64,000 nucleotides of DNA from positions 3,254,685 to 3,318,684 of the forward strand of contig NZ_AP023086.1 in assembly GCF_021655555.1 (NCBI RefSeq). The letters are read 5' to 3'. Within the stretch, counting starts at the first letter, position 1; every line of letters starts with the position of its first letter. This stretch comes from Marinagarivorans cellulosilyticus (GTDB taxonomy: Bacteria; Pseudomonadota; Gammaproteobacteria; Pseudomonadales; Cellvibrionaceae). A program made the translations under genes and the position numbers. Shown piece by piece: positions 53,281-62,060 of this stretch. The notes under the pieces are model-generated. The model saw nothing but the letters and a program-made list of their open reading frames with translations, had not been told where the DNA came from and did no database searches.

Positions 53281-54240
53281 ATGAAAAAAGTATTTGTCGC
53301 TGGCCATAACGGTATGGTTGGTTCTGCCATTGTTGGACAGTTAAAAAAGCAAGGTGGTTGTGAGGTTGTTGTTCGCTTACGTCATGAGCTAAATTTACTT
53401 GATCAGACCGCTGTCTTTGCATTTTTGGCGGAGCATAGGTTTGATGAAGTCTATTTGGCGGCGGCTAAAGTAGGCGGTATTGTCGCGAACAACAGCTACC
53501 CTGCAGAATTCATTTTTGAGAATCTGTCGATTCAAAATAACATTATTCATGGTGCTCACTTAGCGGGTACGCAGAACTTGTTGTTTTTAGGGTCTTCCTG
53601 TATTTACCCGAAGTTGGCTGAGCAGCCAATGACTGAAAAGGCATTGTTAACCGGCACTTTGGAACCCACTAATGAGCCGTATGCGATTGCTAAAATTGCT
53701 GGTATTAAAATGTGCGAGTCTTACAACCGTCAGTATGGTCGTAATTATCGCTCTGTAATGCCCACTAACCTATACGGTGAGAATGATAATTTCCACCCTG
53801 AAAACTCTCATGTTATCCCTGCGCTTTTGCGCCGTTTCCACGAAGCTAAGTCAAAGGGTGATGTTGAGGTGGTGGCCTGGGGGTCGGGTAAGCCGATGCG
53901 TGAGTTCTTGCATGTGGACGATATGGCGGCAGCTAGTATTTATGTCATGCAATTGGATCAATCCACCTATAATGCTAATACAGAGGCAATGCTCAGTCAT
54001 ATCAATGTCGGCACTGGTGTCGATTGTACTATTCGAGAGCTGGTGGAAACCGTCGCTAAAGTGGTGGGGTTTAAGGGTGATATTGCATTTGATGCATCAA
54101 AACCTGATGGGGCACCGCGCAAACTGATGAATGTGGATCGCCTGAAGAGCTTAGGTTGGCAGTATTCCATTGGCCTTGAGCAGGGTTTAACCTCAACGTA
54201 TGAGTGGTTCTTGGCGAACCAAGAGTCTTTTAGGGGCTAA
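53281..54240 (+). CDS. fcl: GDP-L-fucose synthase
   Basis: Fcl (WcaG) epimerises and reduces the Gmd product to GDP-L-fucose with NADPH. The 319-residue protein has VAGHNGMVGSAIVGQL, YLAAAKVGGIVANNSYPA, LGSSCIYPKLAEQPM with the active-site Ser-Cys, and EPYAIAKIAGIKMCESYN with the Tyr-Lys pair. NLYGENDNFHPENSHVIPAL follows. It ends just before an intrinsic terminator. Confidence 0.97.
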   Translation: MKKVFVAGHNGMVGSAIVGQLKKQGGCEVVVRLRHELNLLDQTAVFAFLAEHRFDEVYLAAAKVGGIVANNSYPAEFIFENLSIQNNIIHGAHLAGTQNLLFLGSSCIYPKLAEQPMTEKALLTGTLEPTNEPYAIAKIAGIKMCESYNRQYGRNYRSVMPTNLYGENDNFHPENSHVIPALLRRFHEAKSKGDVEVVAWGSGKPMREFLHVDDMAAASIYVMQLDQSTYNANTEAMLSHINVGTGVDCTIRELVETVAKVVGFKGDIAFDASKPDGAPRKLMNVDRLKSLGWQYSIGLEQGLTSTYEWFLANQESFRG

Positions 54241-54251
54241 ATTATTTGTAC

Positions 54252-54282
54252 AAAAGGGACTTGTAATGCAAGCCCCTTTTTT
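54252..54282 (+). terminator. Intrinsic terminator after fcl
   Basis: A 12-base stem (54252-54263 with 54269-54280) with one A-C mismatch and loop TAATG is followed by further T residues. It probably ends the main wzz-to-fcl transcript. Confidence 0.82.
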
Positions 54283-54321
54283 ATTTGGTGTTGCACCGTA
54301 TTTTATATTTTAGAAGTTACT

Positions 54322-55071
54322 ATGCCCGTAAAACTTTCCATCATTACAGCGACTTGGAATAGTGCTGAAACCTTACCGGCCACGCTTGATAGCCTAGCGG
54401 CCCAAACTTGCCAAGACTTTGAGTCTATCGTCGTTGATGGCGGCTCCTCTGATAGTACGGTGGATATTATTAAAGCATCTGAGGTGGTAGATCGCTGGGT
54501 TAGTGAGAAAGATCGCGGCATTTACGATGCCTTGAATAAAGGGATTCAGATGGCCCAAGGAGAGTATGTAGGCTTTATGCACTCGGATGATATTTTTGCA
54601 GATAATGCATCGGTAGAGATAATTCTTGATTACATTGAGAAGCATAGTCCTGATGCTGTTTACGCTGACTTGAATTATGTTCAGAAAGATGATGTTAGCA
54701 AGGTTGTTCGCCATTGGAAGAGCGGAAAGTACGACGCTTCCAAGCTTAAATGGGGGTGGATGCCGCCGCATCCAACATTTTACATGAAAAAATCTCTCTA
54801 TGAAAACTTCGGGCTGTTTGATTTATCTTATAAAATCGCAGCCGATTATGACTCTTTAATGCGCTATTTGTTTGTTGGTGGTGTGGTGCCAGCTTATATA
54901 TCGGAGGTGCTGGTAAAAATGCGTGTTGGAGGTGCAAGCAATCGTTCACTAAAAAATATTATTCAAAAATCCAAAGAGGATATTAGGGTTATGAGAGCAT
55001 CAGGTATTCCTGTATTCAAAGCTTTAGTCGGTAAGAATTTAACAAAAATTCCTCAGTTTTTCAAAAAATAG
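54322..55071 (+). CDS. GT2 glycosyltransferase
   Basis: This 249-residue GT-A enzyme of WcaE type has LSIITATWNSAETLPATLDS, IVVDGGSSDSTVDII, SEKDRGIYDALNKGIQMA and the DxD-like MHSDDIF. PPHPTFYMKKSLYENFG is typical of the acceptor side. It resembles the GT2 at 47753. It lies after the fcl terminator, so it is probably transcribed separately. Confidence 0.9.
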   Translation: MPVKLSIITATWNSAETLPATLDSLAAQTCQDFESIVVDGGSSDSTVDIIKASEVVDRWVSEKDRGIYDALNKGIQMAQGEYVGFMHSDDIFADNASVEIILDYIEKHSPDAVYADLNYVQKDDVSKVVRHWKSGKYDASKLKWGWMPPHPTFYMKKSLYENFGLFDLSYKIAADYDSLMRYLFVGGVVPAYISEVLVKMRVGGASNRSLKNIIQKSKEDIRVMRASGIPVFKALVGKNLTKIPQFFKK

Positions 55072-55143
55072 AAAAACAGGGGGCACGCACTCAAAATTTT
55101 TCAGCAGAATTTACGGATATTACAAATCCGCAAGGCAAACGTA

Positions 55144-55374
55144 ATGACCTTAACCCTTCCAAATCTAAAACCAGACAAAGCAAAAGTACTCATGCTCGCT
55201 AAGCGCGAAGCCTCGGTATTGGTGCATGACGCAGTTCAATTGGAAGGTATTAACTTTACATTGCCCGAAATCCAAACGTTAATGGATGGTGTGACGGTGG
55301 GCGGGCATAAGTTAAGTGATCAGCATATTGCCATTAATCAAGCTAAGGCTTGGGTTAGTAGGGGAGTCAAATAG
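55144..55374 (+). CDS. Short Fic N-terminal-like fragment (76 residues)
   Basis: A 76-codon frame encodes LVHDAVQLEGINFTLPEIQT followed by LMDGVTVGGHKLSDQHIAIN and AKAW. This aligns by eye with the N-terminal part of Fic proteins, including the one at 58353 (STGLEGNSLSLGDTHF, then LTVSGKSIKDHQEVLGHAKAI). That part contains the inhibitory helix with Glu-Gly (here Glu34-Gly35); the Ser/Thr four residues before Glu is Ala here. No Fic core (HPFxxGNGR) follows. It may be a gene remnant or a small stand-alone regulator. Confidence 0.6.
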   Translation: MTLTLPNLKPDKAKVLMLAKREASVLVHDAVQLEGINFTLPEIQTLMDGVTVGGHKLSDQHIAINQAKAWVSRGVK

Positions 55375-55565
55375 CGGGTTGTTTTAGGGTTGACGTTCTT
55401 TATGCCTTTGTAGTTATGTGGCGGGTGAATGTCCTCGTTTATTTCTTCTGCGTTCTGTTATTTTCATACGCGGTGTGCCTTAAATTTTTCTGGTCTAATG
55501 ATATTGGTTAATCGTTCGGAATTAAAGGCTCTGCTTTGCCGCCCAGTGCGGCTTTTACAAAATCT

Positions 55566-55590
55566 CCCCGAACCCCGAACCCCGAACCCC
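55566..55590. repeat. Heptamer tandem repeat (CCCCGAA)3
   Basis: Three perfect copies of CCCCGAA plus CCCC lie just beyond the 3' end of the ATPase-nuclease gene (minus strand). Confidence 0.9.
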
Positions 55591-55593
55591 ACC

Positions 55594-57141
55594 TCACAAC
55601 ACCTGCGCCTCCAGCGCAACTACCTGCCTTTGTGCCTTGCTAAATTCCACGCCAATACCATAAATAGTCCAGCTTTCGCGCACATACTTTTGCGCATAAT
55701 TCTTGGCCTTAATTTGCGCCAAGGCATTCCCCAGGGGCTTATCGGCCACCACTTTAAACTCGAAAATAAAGGTTTTGTTGTCGTACTGGATGGCCATATC
55801 GACTTTGCCATTCACACTGCTGTCTTCAACTGCTACGTGTAAACCTAATGCGGCAAAGTGGCTGTAAAAAATACTGGCGTAATGGCCTTCAAAATTCTGA
55901 ATGTTATTTTTGCGGTACCAGTCGTGAGGAATGCTGGCGTAAAGGCTCTTTAAGTGTGTTTCCAGTGCAGCAAAGTCACAGGTTTGCAGGGCTTTAAATA
56001 TGGGGAGGCGTTTACGTGTAACGGCGTTGATTTCTAAGCCGAGTGTGGGTAGCAGCGCTTTATTTAAGCTAATTTCCACCTCCATATTGGGGAAGCTTAA
56101 GTCGTAACCGATGGCGCCTGGTACGGGCTCGCTTTCGCTTTTGATGGTGAGGTAGCCTGTTTGGAAAAGTAGGGCTTCGGTGGTTATATGGTCGACATCA
56201 AAATGGCCGAGTAGGTCGTGGTCCGAGTAATAGTTGGTCAGTTCGAGCGGTTGGATTTGCCGCTCTTTTAATACATTGACTAAAAAGGTTGGGGTAGCGC
56301 TTTCAAACCAGTAGGGGTGAAACTCTTGATTGGCGAAGTAAAGCAGAATATCAAATGGGTTGTACACACTTGTGCCGCGCCAGCTGTAACCGTTATACCA
56401 CTGGCGAATCAGCGCTCGATTATGGTCGATCAGCTCGGGTGCAAAAATGGTGTCTAAGTCGTGATCGGTGTAGCCGCAAATATCAGAGTAGCGTTTAGTG
56501 AGGGTAATATCCGTAAGATTATTCAGCCCGCTAAATAAGCTGACTTTGCTGAATTTACTCACGCCGGTGAGTAGGGCGAATTTAATAAATTCGTCGGCGT
56601 CTTTAATTACCGAGTAGAGGTTTTTTAAGCCTTCGCGGTTGGCAATGGCGGCCTCGCTATTGTGAAGATTGTCGAGGATGGGTTTATCGTATTCGTCGAT
56701 AAGTACTACGACGTTTTGGCCGCACTTGGCTTTGGCCTCTAGCATCAGGTTGCGGAAGTTGCCGGGAATATCTAAGGCGGTGTTTTCATTTAAGCCTAAG
56801 CGTTTGCGGTTGTCGGCTAGCTGTTGGTTGATACGGTCATCCAATTGCTCACGGTTTTGCATTACGCCGTCTCCAAAACCAAAGCGCACCACGGGGTAAC
56901 TGGTGCTCCAGTCCCATTCGTTCTCAGCGTGTAAACCTTCAAACAGTCTTTTGCGCCCTTCAAACAAGCATTGCAAGGTGTCTACCATTAGGCTTTTGCC
57001 AAAGCGGCGCGGGCGGCTGATAAAGTAGTATTTGCCCTCGTCGATTAGCTGGAGGAGTTTAGGTGTTTTATCCACGTAATAGCAGTTGTTCTCGCGCAAT
57101 TGCTCGAAGGACTGAATACCGATGGGGAGTTTCTTTTTCAT
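55594..57141 (-). CDS. AAA-ATPase-like protein with PD-(D/E)XK nuclease-like C-terminus (DUF1703 type)
   Basis: This 515-residue protein has the family N-terminus LPIGIQSFEQLRENNCYYVD and a degenerate Walker A-like SRPRRFGKSLMVDTL (about 42-57). The Walker B-like VVVLIDEYDKPILDN follows at about 145-159. The C-terminal 110 residues (GHYASIFYSHFAALGLHVAV, then GKVDMAIQYDNKTFIFEFKV) form a PD-(D/E)XK-like fold with Asp and Glu-x-Lys residues. Such AAA-ATPase-like/DUF1703 genes occur in multiple copies in many bacteria and are often viewed as mobile or defence-related; the function is not proven. It runs against the glycan genes and is bracketed by heptamer repeats, which suggests insertion. Confidence 0.87.
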   Translation of the reverse strand: MKKKLPIGIQSFEQLRENNCYYVDKTPKLLQLIDEGKYYFISRPRRFGKSLMVDTLQCLFEGRKRLFEGLHAENEWDWSTSYPVVRFGFGDGVMQNREQLDDRINQQLADNRKRLGLNENTALDIPGNFRNLMLEAKAKCGQNVVVLIDEYDKPILDNLHNSEAAIANREGLKNLYSVIKDADEFIKFALLTGVSKFSKVSLFSGLNNLTDITLTKRYSDICGYTDHDLDTIFAPELIDHNRALIRQWYNGYSWRGTSVYNPFDILLYFANQEFHPYWFESATPTFLVNVLKERQIQPLELTNYYSDHDLLGHFDVDHITTEALLFQTGYLTIKSESEPVPGAIGYDLSFPNMEVEISLNKALLPTLGLEINAVTRKRLPIFKALQTCDFAALETHLKSLYASIPHDWYRKNNIQNFEGHYASIFYSHFAALGLHVAVEDSSVNGKVDMAIQYDNKTFIFEFKVVADKPLGNALAQIKAKNYAQKYVRESWTIYGIGVEFSKAQRQVVALEAQVL

Positions 57142-57445
<304 letters not shown>

Positions 57446-58324
57446 ATGCGTAAGGGCATTATTTTGGCGGGCGGTAGTGGTACGCGGCTGTATCCGTTAA
57501 CACAGGTGGTCAGTAAGCAGCTTATGCCTGTTTATGACAAGCCCATGATCTATTATCCACTAGCCACGCTTATGCAAGCTGGCATTCGGGATGTAATGAT
57601 TATTACAACGCCAGCTGAAAGCGACCGTTTTAAACAGCTGCTGGCTGATGGAAGCCAGTTTGGTATCAATATTACTTATCAAGTACAGCCGTCGCCGGAT
57701 GGCTTAGCGCAGGCCTTTATACTGGCCGAAGATTTTTTGGCGGGCTCTTCTGCGGCCTTGGTGTTGGGCGATAACCTTTTTTATGGTCACGATTTGGTGC
57801 AATCGCTTCAGGCGGCATCAGCAAAAAGCAGTGGCGGCACTGTTTTTGGTTATCATGTTGCAAACCCTCGTGCCTACGGCGTGGTCGAGTTTGATACGGC
57901 TGGAAAGGCGCTGAGTGTTGAGGAAAAGCCCGAGTACCCAAAATCCAATTATGCTGTTCCGGGCATCTACTTTTTTGATGAAAAAGTCGTGGAATATGCC
58001 AAAGCTGTTAAGCCTAGCCCTAGGGGTGAGCTTGAAATTGCCGATATTATTCAAATGTACTTAGCTGCAGGCGATTTAGATGTTGAGGTAATGGGGCGGG
58101 GCACCGCATGGTTAGATACGGGTACCCACGACGATCTACTGGCTGCCGCACAATTTATTGCCACCCTGGATAAGCGCCAGGGGCTTAAAGTGAACTGTCC
58201 TGAGGAAGTCGCTTATCGTAGTGGTTGGATCACAGTTGATCAGCTGCGTGAAATAGCCAAGCCCCTAGTTAAAAGTGGTTATGGTGAGTACTTGCTTAAA
58301 CTAATAGATACCAAGGTCTTTTAA
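57446..58324 (+). CDS. rfbA: Glucose-1-phosphate thymidylyltransferase
   Basis: RfbA (RmlA) makes dTDP-glucose from glucose-1-phosphate and dTTP, the first step to dTDP-L-rhamnose. The 292-residue protein starts RKGIILAGGSGTRLYPLTQ and has KPMIYYPLATLMQAG, LVLGDNLFYGHDL, YGVVEFD and the VEEKPEYPKSNYAVPGIYFF segment. GTAWLDTGTHDDLL supplies the metal-binding Asp. It begins the rhamnose gene set, in the order rfbA, fic, rfbC, rfbD, rfbB. Confidence 0.97.
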   Translation: MRKGIILAGGSGTRLYPLTQVVSKQLMPVYDKPMIYYPLATLMQAGIRDVMIITTPAESDRFKQLLADGSQFGINITYQVQPSPDGLAQAFILAEDFLAGSSAALVLGDNLFYGHDLVQSLQAASAKSSGGTVFGYHVANPRAYGVVEFDTAGKALSVEEKPEYPKSNYAVPGIYFFDEKVVEYAKAVKPSPRGELEIADIIQMYLAAGDLDVEVMGRGTAWLDTGTHDDLLAAAQFIATLDKRQGLKVNCPEEVAYRSGWITVDQLREIAKPLVKSGYGEYLLKLIDTKVF

Positions 58325-58352
58325 ATCGCCGGTTTACATTAAGGTTCGCTAC

Positions 58353-59174
58353 ATGAAGTTTCTCGATGGTCTAGATCAAGATCTTAAGTCGGTGGTGTTG
58401 CGACAACTCCGAGACTTATGGACTTACACATCGACGGGCTTGGAGGGTAACTCCCTCTCGCTAGGCGATACCCACTTTGTTATTGAAGAGGGCTTAACCG
58501 TATCGGGTAAATCAATTAAAGATCATCAGGAAGTGCTGGGTCACGCTAAGGCGATCGAGATTATTTATTCGATGCTGGATCGTTTAATCACTACCGACGA
58601 TATCTTCGGTTTGCACAAAGCCATACAATCCGAGGTTGTCAGTGATATAAACAAGCCTTACGGTGCATGGACGCTAGAGCCTAATGGAACCTATGCGGTT
58701 AATGATGCAGGAAAGCATGTATTTATTGAGTATGCGGCACCCGTAGATGTTCCTGATTTAATGCAGCAATGGCTGAAGTGGTTTAATGCTTGCTGTGAAT
58801 GTGCTCGAGTAAAGGGATTAGACCTGAATGCTGCGGTTGATGTTTACACGAAAGCACATGTGGCTTTTGTTCACGTTCATCCGTTTTGGGATGGTAATGG
58901 CCGATTGGCGCGACTTTTGGCCAACCTCCCTGTTTTGGCTGCTGGGTTGCCTCCCATAGTTATTGCGCGCGAGTCACGCCAAGTTTACCTAAGGAATCTT
59001 GCCAAATACCAGCTCGAGGCGGGCCAGCTGTCTAAGGCGACTGGGTTGTGGCCGTTGCCTGACGGCTTTAGCTCGTTTATCGAGCTAATTAAAGATGAAT
59101 ACCAAACGACTCAAACCATAATTGACGATGCATTTGGTTTGCAGAGGAAAAGGCGTGATAGCGCTCGAACATAA
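58353..59174 (+). CDS. Fic-domain protein (class II, N-terminal inhibitory helix)
   Basis: This 273-residue protein has the complete Fic core HPFWDGNGRLARLL with catalytic His176, so it could transfer AMP or a related nucleotide moiety to proteins. The N-terminal inhibitory motif (S/T)xxxE(G/N) is seen as Ser27 to Gly32 (STGLEG), placing it in class II with self-inhibition. It lies between rfbA and rfbC, 28 bp after rfbA with AAGG before its ATG, so it is probably co-transcribed. The target is unknown. A related N-terminal fragment is encoded at 55144. Confidence 0.92.
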   Translation: MKFLDGLDQDLKSVVLRQLRDLWTYTSTGLEGNSLSLGDTHFVIEEGLTVSGKSIKDHQEVLGHAKAIEIIYSMLDRLITTDDIFGLHKAIQSEVVSDINKPYGAWTLEPNGTYAVNDAGKHVFIEYAAPVDVPDLMQQWLKWFNACCECARVKGLDLNAAVDVYTKAHVAFVHVHPFWDGNGRLARLLANLPVLAAGLPPIVIARESRQVYLRNLAKYQLEAGQLSKATGLWPLPDGFSSFIELIKDEYQTTQTIIDDAFGLQRKRRDSART

Positions 59175-59203
59175 AATTTCACACAAGGTTAATTTGTAAC
59201 TCC

Positions 59204-59749
59204 ATGGAATTCATAGATACCAAAATCCCCGACGTAAAAATACTCGAACCCACCGTGTTTGGTGACGAGCGTGGCTTCTTTATGGAGACCTTTCGTGCCG
59301 ACGAGTTTGCCGAGCGCACTGGCGCTAAGCCCTTCGTGCAGGATAATCACAGCAAGTCGGTGCAGGGTATATTGCGTGGCTTGCATTATCAGCAAGAGCA
59401 AACGCAGGGTAAGTTGGTGCGTGTTGTGAGTGGTGCGGTATTTGATGTGGCCGTTGATATGCGTGAAAGCTCGGCGACTTTTGGCGATTGGGTGGGGGTG
59501 GAGCTATCGGCGCAGAACAAGCGCCAGTTATGGGTACCAGAGGGCTTTGCGCATGGTTTTTATGTGATAACCGAAAGCGCCGAGTTTGTTTACAAATGCA
59601 CCGATCTTTATCATCCTCAGTCAGAGGTGTCGCTTAAGTGGGATGACGCGACCGTGGGCATCGAATGGCCGCTAGTCGACGGTAAACCGCCGTCGTTATC
59701 CGGGAAGGATCAAAATGGCTTATCTTTTGCTGATGCTCCCAAGTTTTAG
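59204..59749 (+). CDS. rfbC: dTDP-4-dehydrorhamnose 3,5-epimerase
   Basis: RfbC (RmlC) epimerises dTDP-4-keto-6-deoxyglucose at C3 and C5. The 181-residue cupin has the family's DERGFFMETFRADEFAE, the conserved catalytic His in ILRGLHYQQ, LVRVVSGAVFDVAVDMRE, and WVPEGFAHGFYV. It starts 29 bp after the fic gene. No strong ribosome binding site is visible close to the ATG. Confidence 0.96.
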   Translation: MEFIDTKIPDVKILEPTVFGDERGFFMETFRADEFAERTGAKPFVQDNHSKSVQGILRGLHYQQEQTQGKLVRVVSGAVFDVAVDMRESSATFGDWVGVELSAQNKRQLWVPEGFAHGFYVITESAEFVYKCTDLYHPQSEVSLKWDDATVGIEWPLVDGKPPSLSGKDQNGLSFADAPKF

Positions 59750-59755
59750 GGGATG

Positions 59756-59885
59756 AAGTGAGAAAGCTGCGCTCGGGATGTGCTTCGTGCCGAGAGGCTG
59801 GGTTTTGGGTTTCCCGTTTCTCGAGCTTCGCGGTCTTTTCTCCCATACCAAGCGCTCCAGAACCGCGAAGCGGTGTTCCCGTTGT
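59756..59885. repeat. Intergenic GC-rich inverted-repeat segment between rfbC and rfbD
   Basis: The segment carries CTTCGCGGT at 59826-59834 and its complement ACCGCGAAG at 59872-59880. The latter is part of a tight palindrome ACCGCGAAGCGGT (59872-59884). GCGCTCGGG and CTTCGTGCCGAG also occur. It looks like a degenerate member of the repeats near 35 kb. Confidence 0.6.
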
Positions 59886-59899
59886 TATGAGTGAATCGA

Positions 59900-60778
59900 A
59901 TGAATATTTTAATTATAGGTAAGTCGGGTCAGCTCGCGAACGAGCTATTAGCGACGACTCCTAATGGTGCTAATGTCCAGTGCTTAGGGCGAACCCAGCT
60001 GGATATTATTAGCGCCAGCGATGTGCTAGCGGCTTTTCAAACATTTAAGCCAAGCGTTGTGATTAACGCGTCGGCTTATACGGCAGTGGATAAAGCCGAG
60101 TCGGAACCAGAAACTGCCTATGCGGTTAACAGTCAGGCAGTCGAAAATATCGCACAAGCCTGCAAACAGGTAGGTGCGCGCTTGTTGCATGTATCTACTG
60201 ATTTCGTATTTGGGAATAACAGTGCATTAACGGCCGGTGGTATTGCCCCGTTGTTACCTAGCTCACCGGTGGAGCCTATTAACGTTTATGGTGCGTCTAA
60301 GCTGGCTGGCGAGCAGCATGTTCTAAAGCTTTTACCTGATGCTAGCGTTATTGTTCGTACGGCTTGGGTTTATTCCCGTTATGGTAATAATTTTGTTAAA
60401 ACGATGCTGCGCTTAATGGCGGAGAAGCCAGAGTTGGGCGTTATTGCCGATCAAATTGGTACGCCAACATGGGCGAAGGGCTTGGCCCAGTGGTTATGGG
60501 CCATAGTCGCGAAAGCTGATATTAAAGGCGTGTATCATTGGACAGACGCTGGCGCTGCTTCTTGGTATGATTTTGCTATTGCAATACAAGAGCTTGGGCT
60601 AGCCAAAGGTTTACTCACAAAAGAGATACCCATAAAAGCGATACCTACCGCTAGTTACCCAACGCCAGCTAAGCGCCCGGGTTATTCGGTATTAGATAAA
60701 AGCACCGCAGAGCAAGCTGCCGGCATCAGCGCACGGCACTGGCGAAAACAGCTTGAAAATATGCTAGATGAATTATAA
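59900..60778 (+). CDS. rfbD: dTDP-4-dehydrorhamnose reductase
   Basis: RfbD (RmlD) reduces dTDP-4-keto-L-rhamnose to dTDP-L-rhamnose with NAD(P)H. From ATG 59900 (GTG 59891 is the alternative) it has 292 residues. It has MNILIIGKSGQLANELL, INASAYTAVDKAESEPE, HVSTDFVFGNNS, and VYGASKLAGEQHVL with the catalytic Tyr-Lys. TAWVYSRYGNNFVKTMLRL and DQIGTPTW are typical. It is separated from rfbC and rfbB by repeat-bearing gaps. Confidence 0.95.
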   Translation: MNILIIGKSGQLANELLATTPNGANVQCLGRTQLDIISASDVLAAFQTFKPSVVINASAYTAVDKAESEPETAYAVNSQAVENIAQACKQVGARLLHVSTDFVFGNNSALTAGGIAPLLPSSPVEPINVYGASKLAGEQHVLKLLPDASVIVRTAWVYSRYGNNFVKTMLRLMAEKPELGVIADQIGTPTWAKGLAQWLWAIVAKADIKGVYHWTDAGAASWYDFAIAIQELGLAKGLLTKEIPIKAIPTASYPTPAKRPGYSVLDKSTAEQAAGISARHWRKQLENMLDEL

Positions 60779-60789
60779 AGGGCGGATGT

Positions 60790-60902
60790 GAGATGCGCTG
60801 GGCTGGGCTGGGGGTAGGAATCGGAAATCGGGAATCGGGATTTGAGAGTCTGGAGCCGAGAATCTAGCAATGCACGCGCAGCGCCTGCCGAGCGCAGTGA
60901 AA
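60790..60902. repeat. Repeat-bearing gap between rfbD and rfbB
   Basis: This contains a short tandem CTGGG run near 60799-60811, heptamer-like copies of AATCGGG/ATCGGGA around 60818-60840, and a GCGCAGCGCCTGCCGAGCGC segment near 60876-60895. The last resembles the units at 35.1 and 35.6 kb (GCGCAGCGC followed by GAGCGAAGCGAA). There is no gene. Confidence 0.65.
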
Positions 60903-60926
60903 ATACTATTATAGAAAGAGAGTTTT

Positions 60927-62024
60927 ATGAAAACATTATTAGTAACCGGCGGGGCCGGCTTTATTGGGGCAAACTTTGTACATTATTGGGTGGCGCAATA
61001 CCCTAACGATAAAGTGATTGTGATTGACGCATTAACTTATGCCGGTAATATGGCAAATTTAGAGCCGGTAAAAGACCACGATAATTTTACTTTTGTGCAC
61101 GGCGATATTTGCGATACAGCTTTGGTTGAAAAGCTATTGCGCGAACATCAAGTGGATACCCTTGTACACTTTGCGGCAGAATCGCACGTGGACCGCTCTA
61201 TTACTGGGCCGGATGCCTTTATCGAGACCAATATCTTAGGTACTTATAGCCTATTAAAAGCCGCTAAAACTGTATGGCTGGATGGTGAAAAGGTATTGCC
61301 GCACAGGTTTCACCATGTTTCTACTGATGAAGTATACGGTACTTTATCGGCGACTGATCCGGCCTTTACGGAAGAAACGGCCTACGCGCCCAATTCGCCG
61401 TATTCTGCCAGTAAAGCCGCTTCCGATCACTTAGTGCGTGCCTATCACCACACTTACGGGCTAGAAGTTACCACTAGCAATTGCTCTAACAACTATGGCC
61501 CTTACCACTTTCCCGAAAAATTAATTCCATTAGTAATTACCCATATATTGCATGACGAAGCTTTGCCTATTTATGGTGATGGCCAGCAAATTCGCGATTG
61601 GCTGTACGTGAGTGACCATGCTTATGGTCTTGATTTGGTATTGAACAAAGGCCGAATAGGCGAAAACTACAATATTGGTGGCAATAATGAGTGGGCGAAT
61701 ATCGATATTGTTAAAACGATTTGTGGTTTGATGGATAACGAGTTTGCTAAAAATAGCGCGCTTGCCACTCACTTCCCTAAAGCTACGGCAGCATTGGCAG
61801 GCAAAAGTGAATCGCTGATTACTTATGTGAAAGATCGCCCAGGCCACGACCGCCGTTACGCGATTGATGCGACTAAAACTAATGACGAATTGGGTTATGC
61901 GCCCAAAGAGTCTTTTGAAACAGGCATCGCCAAAACTGTACAGTGGTATTTAAATAACGAAGCTTGGTGGCGCGCTGTAATGGATGGCAGTTATAAAGAT
62001 TGGATAGAAAACCAATACAGCTAA
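60927..62024 (+). CDS. rfbB: dTDP-glucose 4,6-dehydratase
   Basis: RfbB (RmlB) makes dTDP-4-keto-6-deoxyglucose from dTDP-glucose. The 365-residue protein has VTGGAGFIGANFVHYW, HFAAESHVDRSITGP, FHHVSTDEVYGTL with the catalytic Thr-Asp-Glu, and YSASKAASDHLVRAYHHTYG with Tyr-Lys. NCSNNYGPYHFPEKLIP and RPGHDRRYAIDATK complete the signature. It closes the rhamnose set, after rfbD, an unusual gene order compared with rfbBDAC. Confidence 0.97.
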   Translation: MKTLLVTGGAGFIGANFVHYWVAQYPNDKVIVIDALTYAGNMANLEPVKDHDNFTFVHGDICDTALVEKLLREHQVDTLVHFAAESHVDRSITGPDAFIETNILGTYSLLKAAKTVWLDGEKVLPHRFHHVSTDEVYGTLSATDPAFTEETAYAPNSPYSASKAASDHLVRAYHHTYGLEVTTSNCSNNYGPYHFPEKLIPLVITHILHDEALPIYGDGQQIRDWLYVSDHAYGLDLVLNKGRIGENYNIGGNNEWANIDIVKTICGLMDNEFAKNSALATHFPKATAALAGKSESLITYVKDRPGHDRRYAIDATKTNDELGYAPKESFETGIAKTVQWYLNNEAWWRAVMDGSYKDWIENQYS

Positions 62025-62060
62025 TATTTGTTCGCGTACAGGTAATAGAGATTTTATTTT

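Noticed and set aside
57460..57485. GGCGGTAG-like text resembling an ops/JUMPstart element in rfbA (and again in manC near 32269)
   Set aside because: In both genes it encodes the GGSGTR nucleotidyltransferase motif, so the match follows from codons. It is also inside coding sequence and not in a leader.
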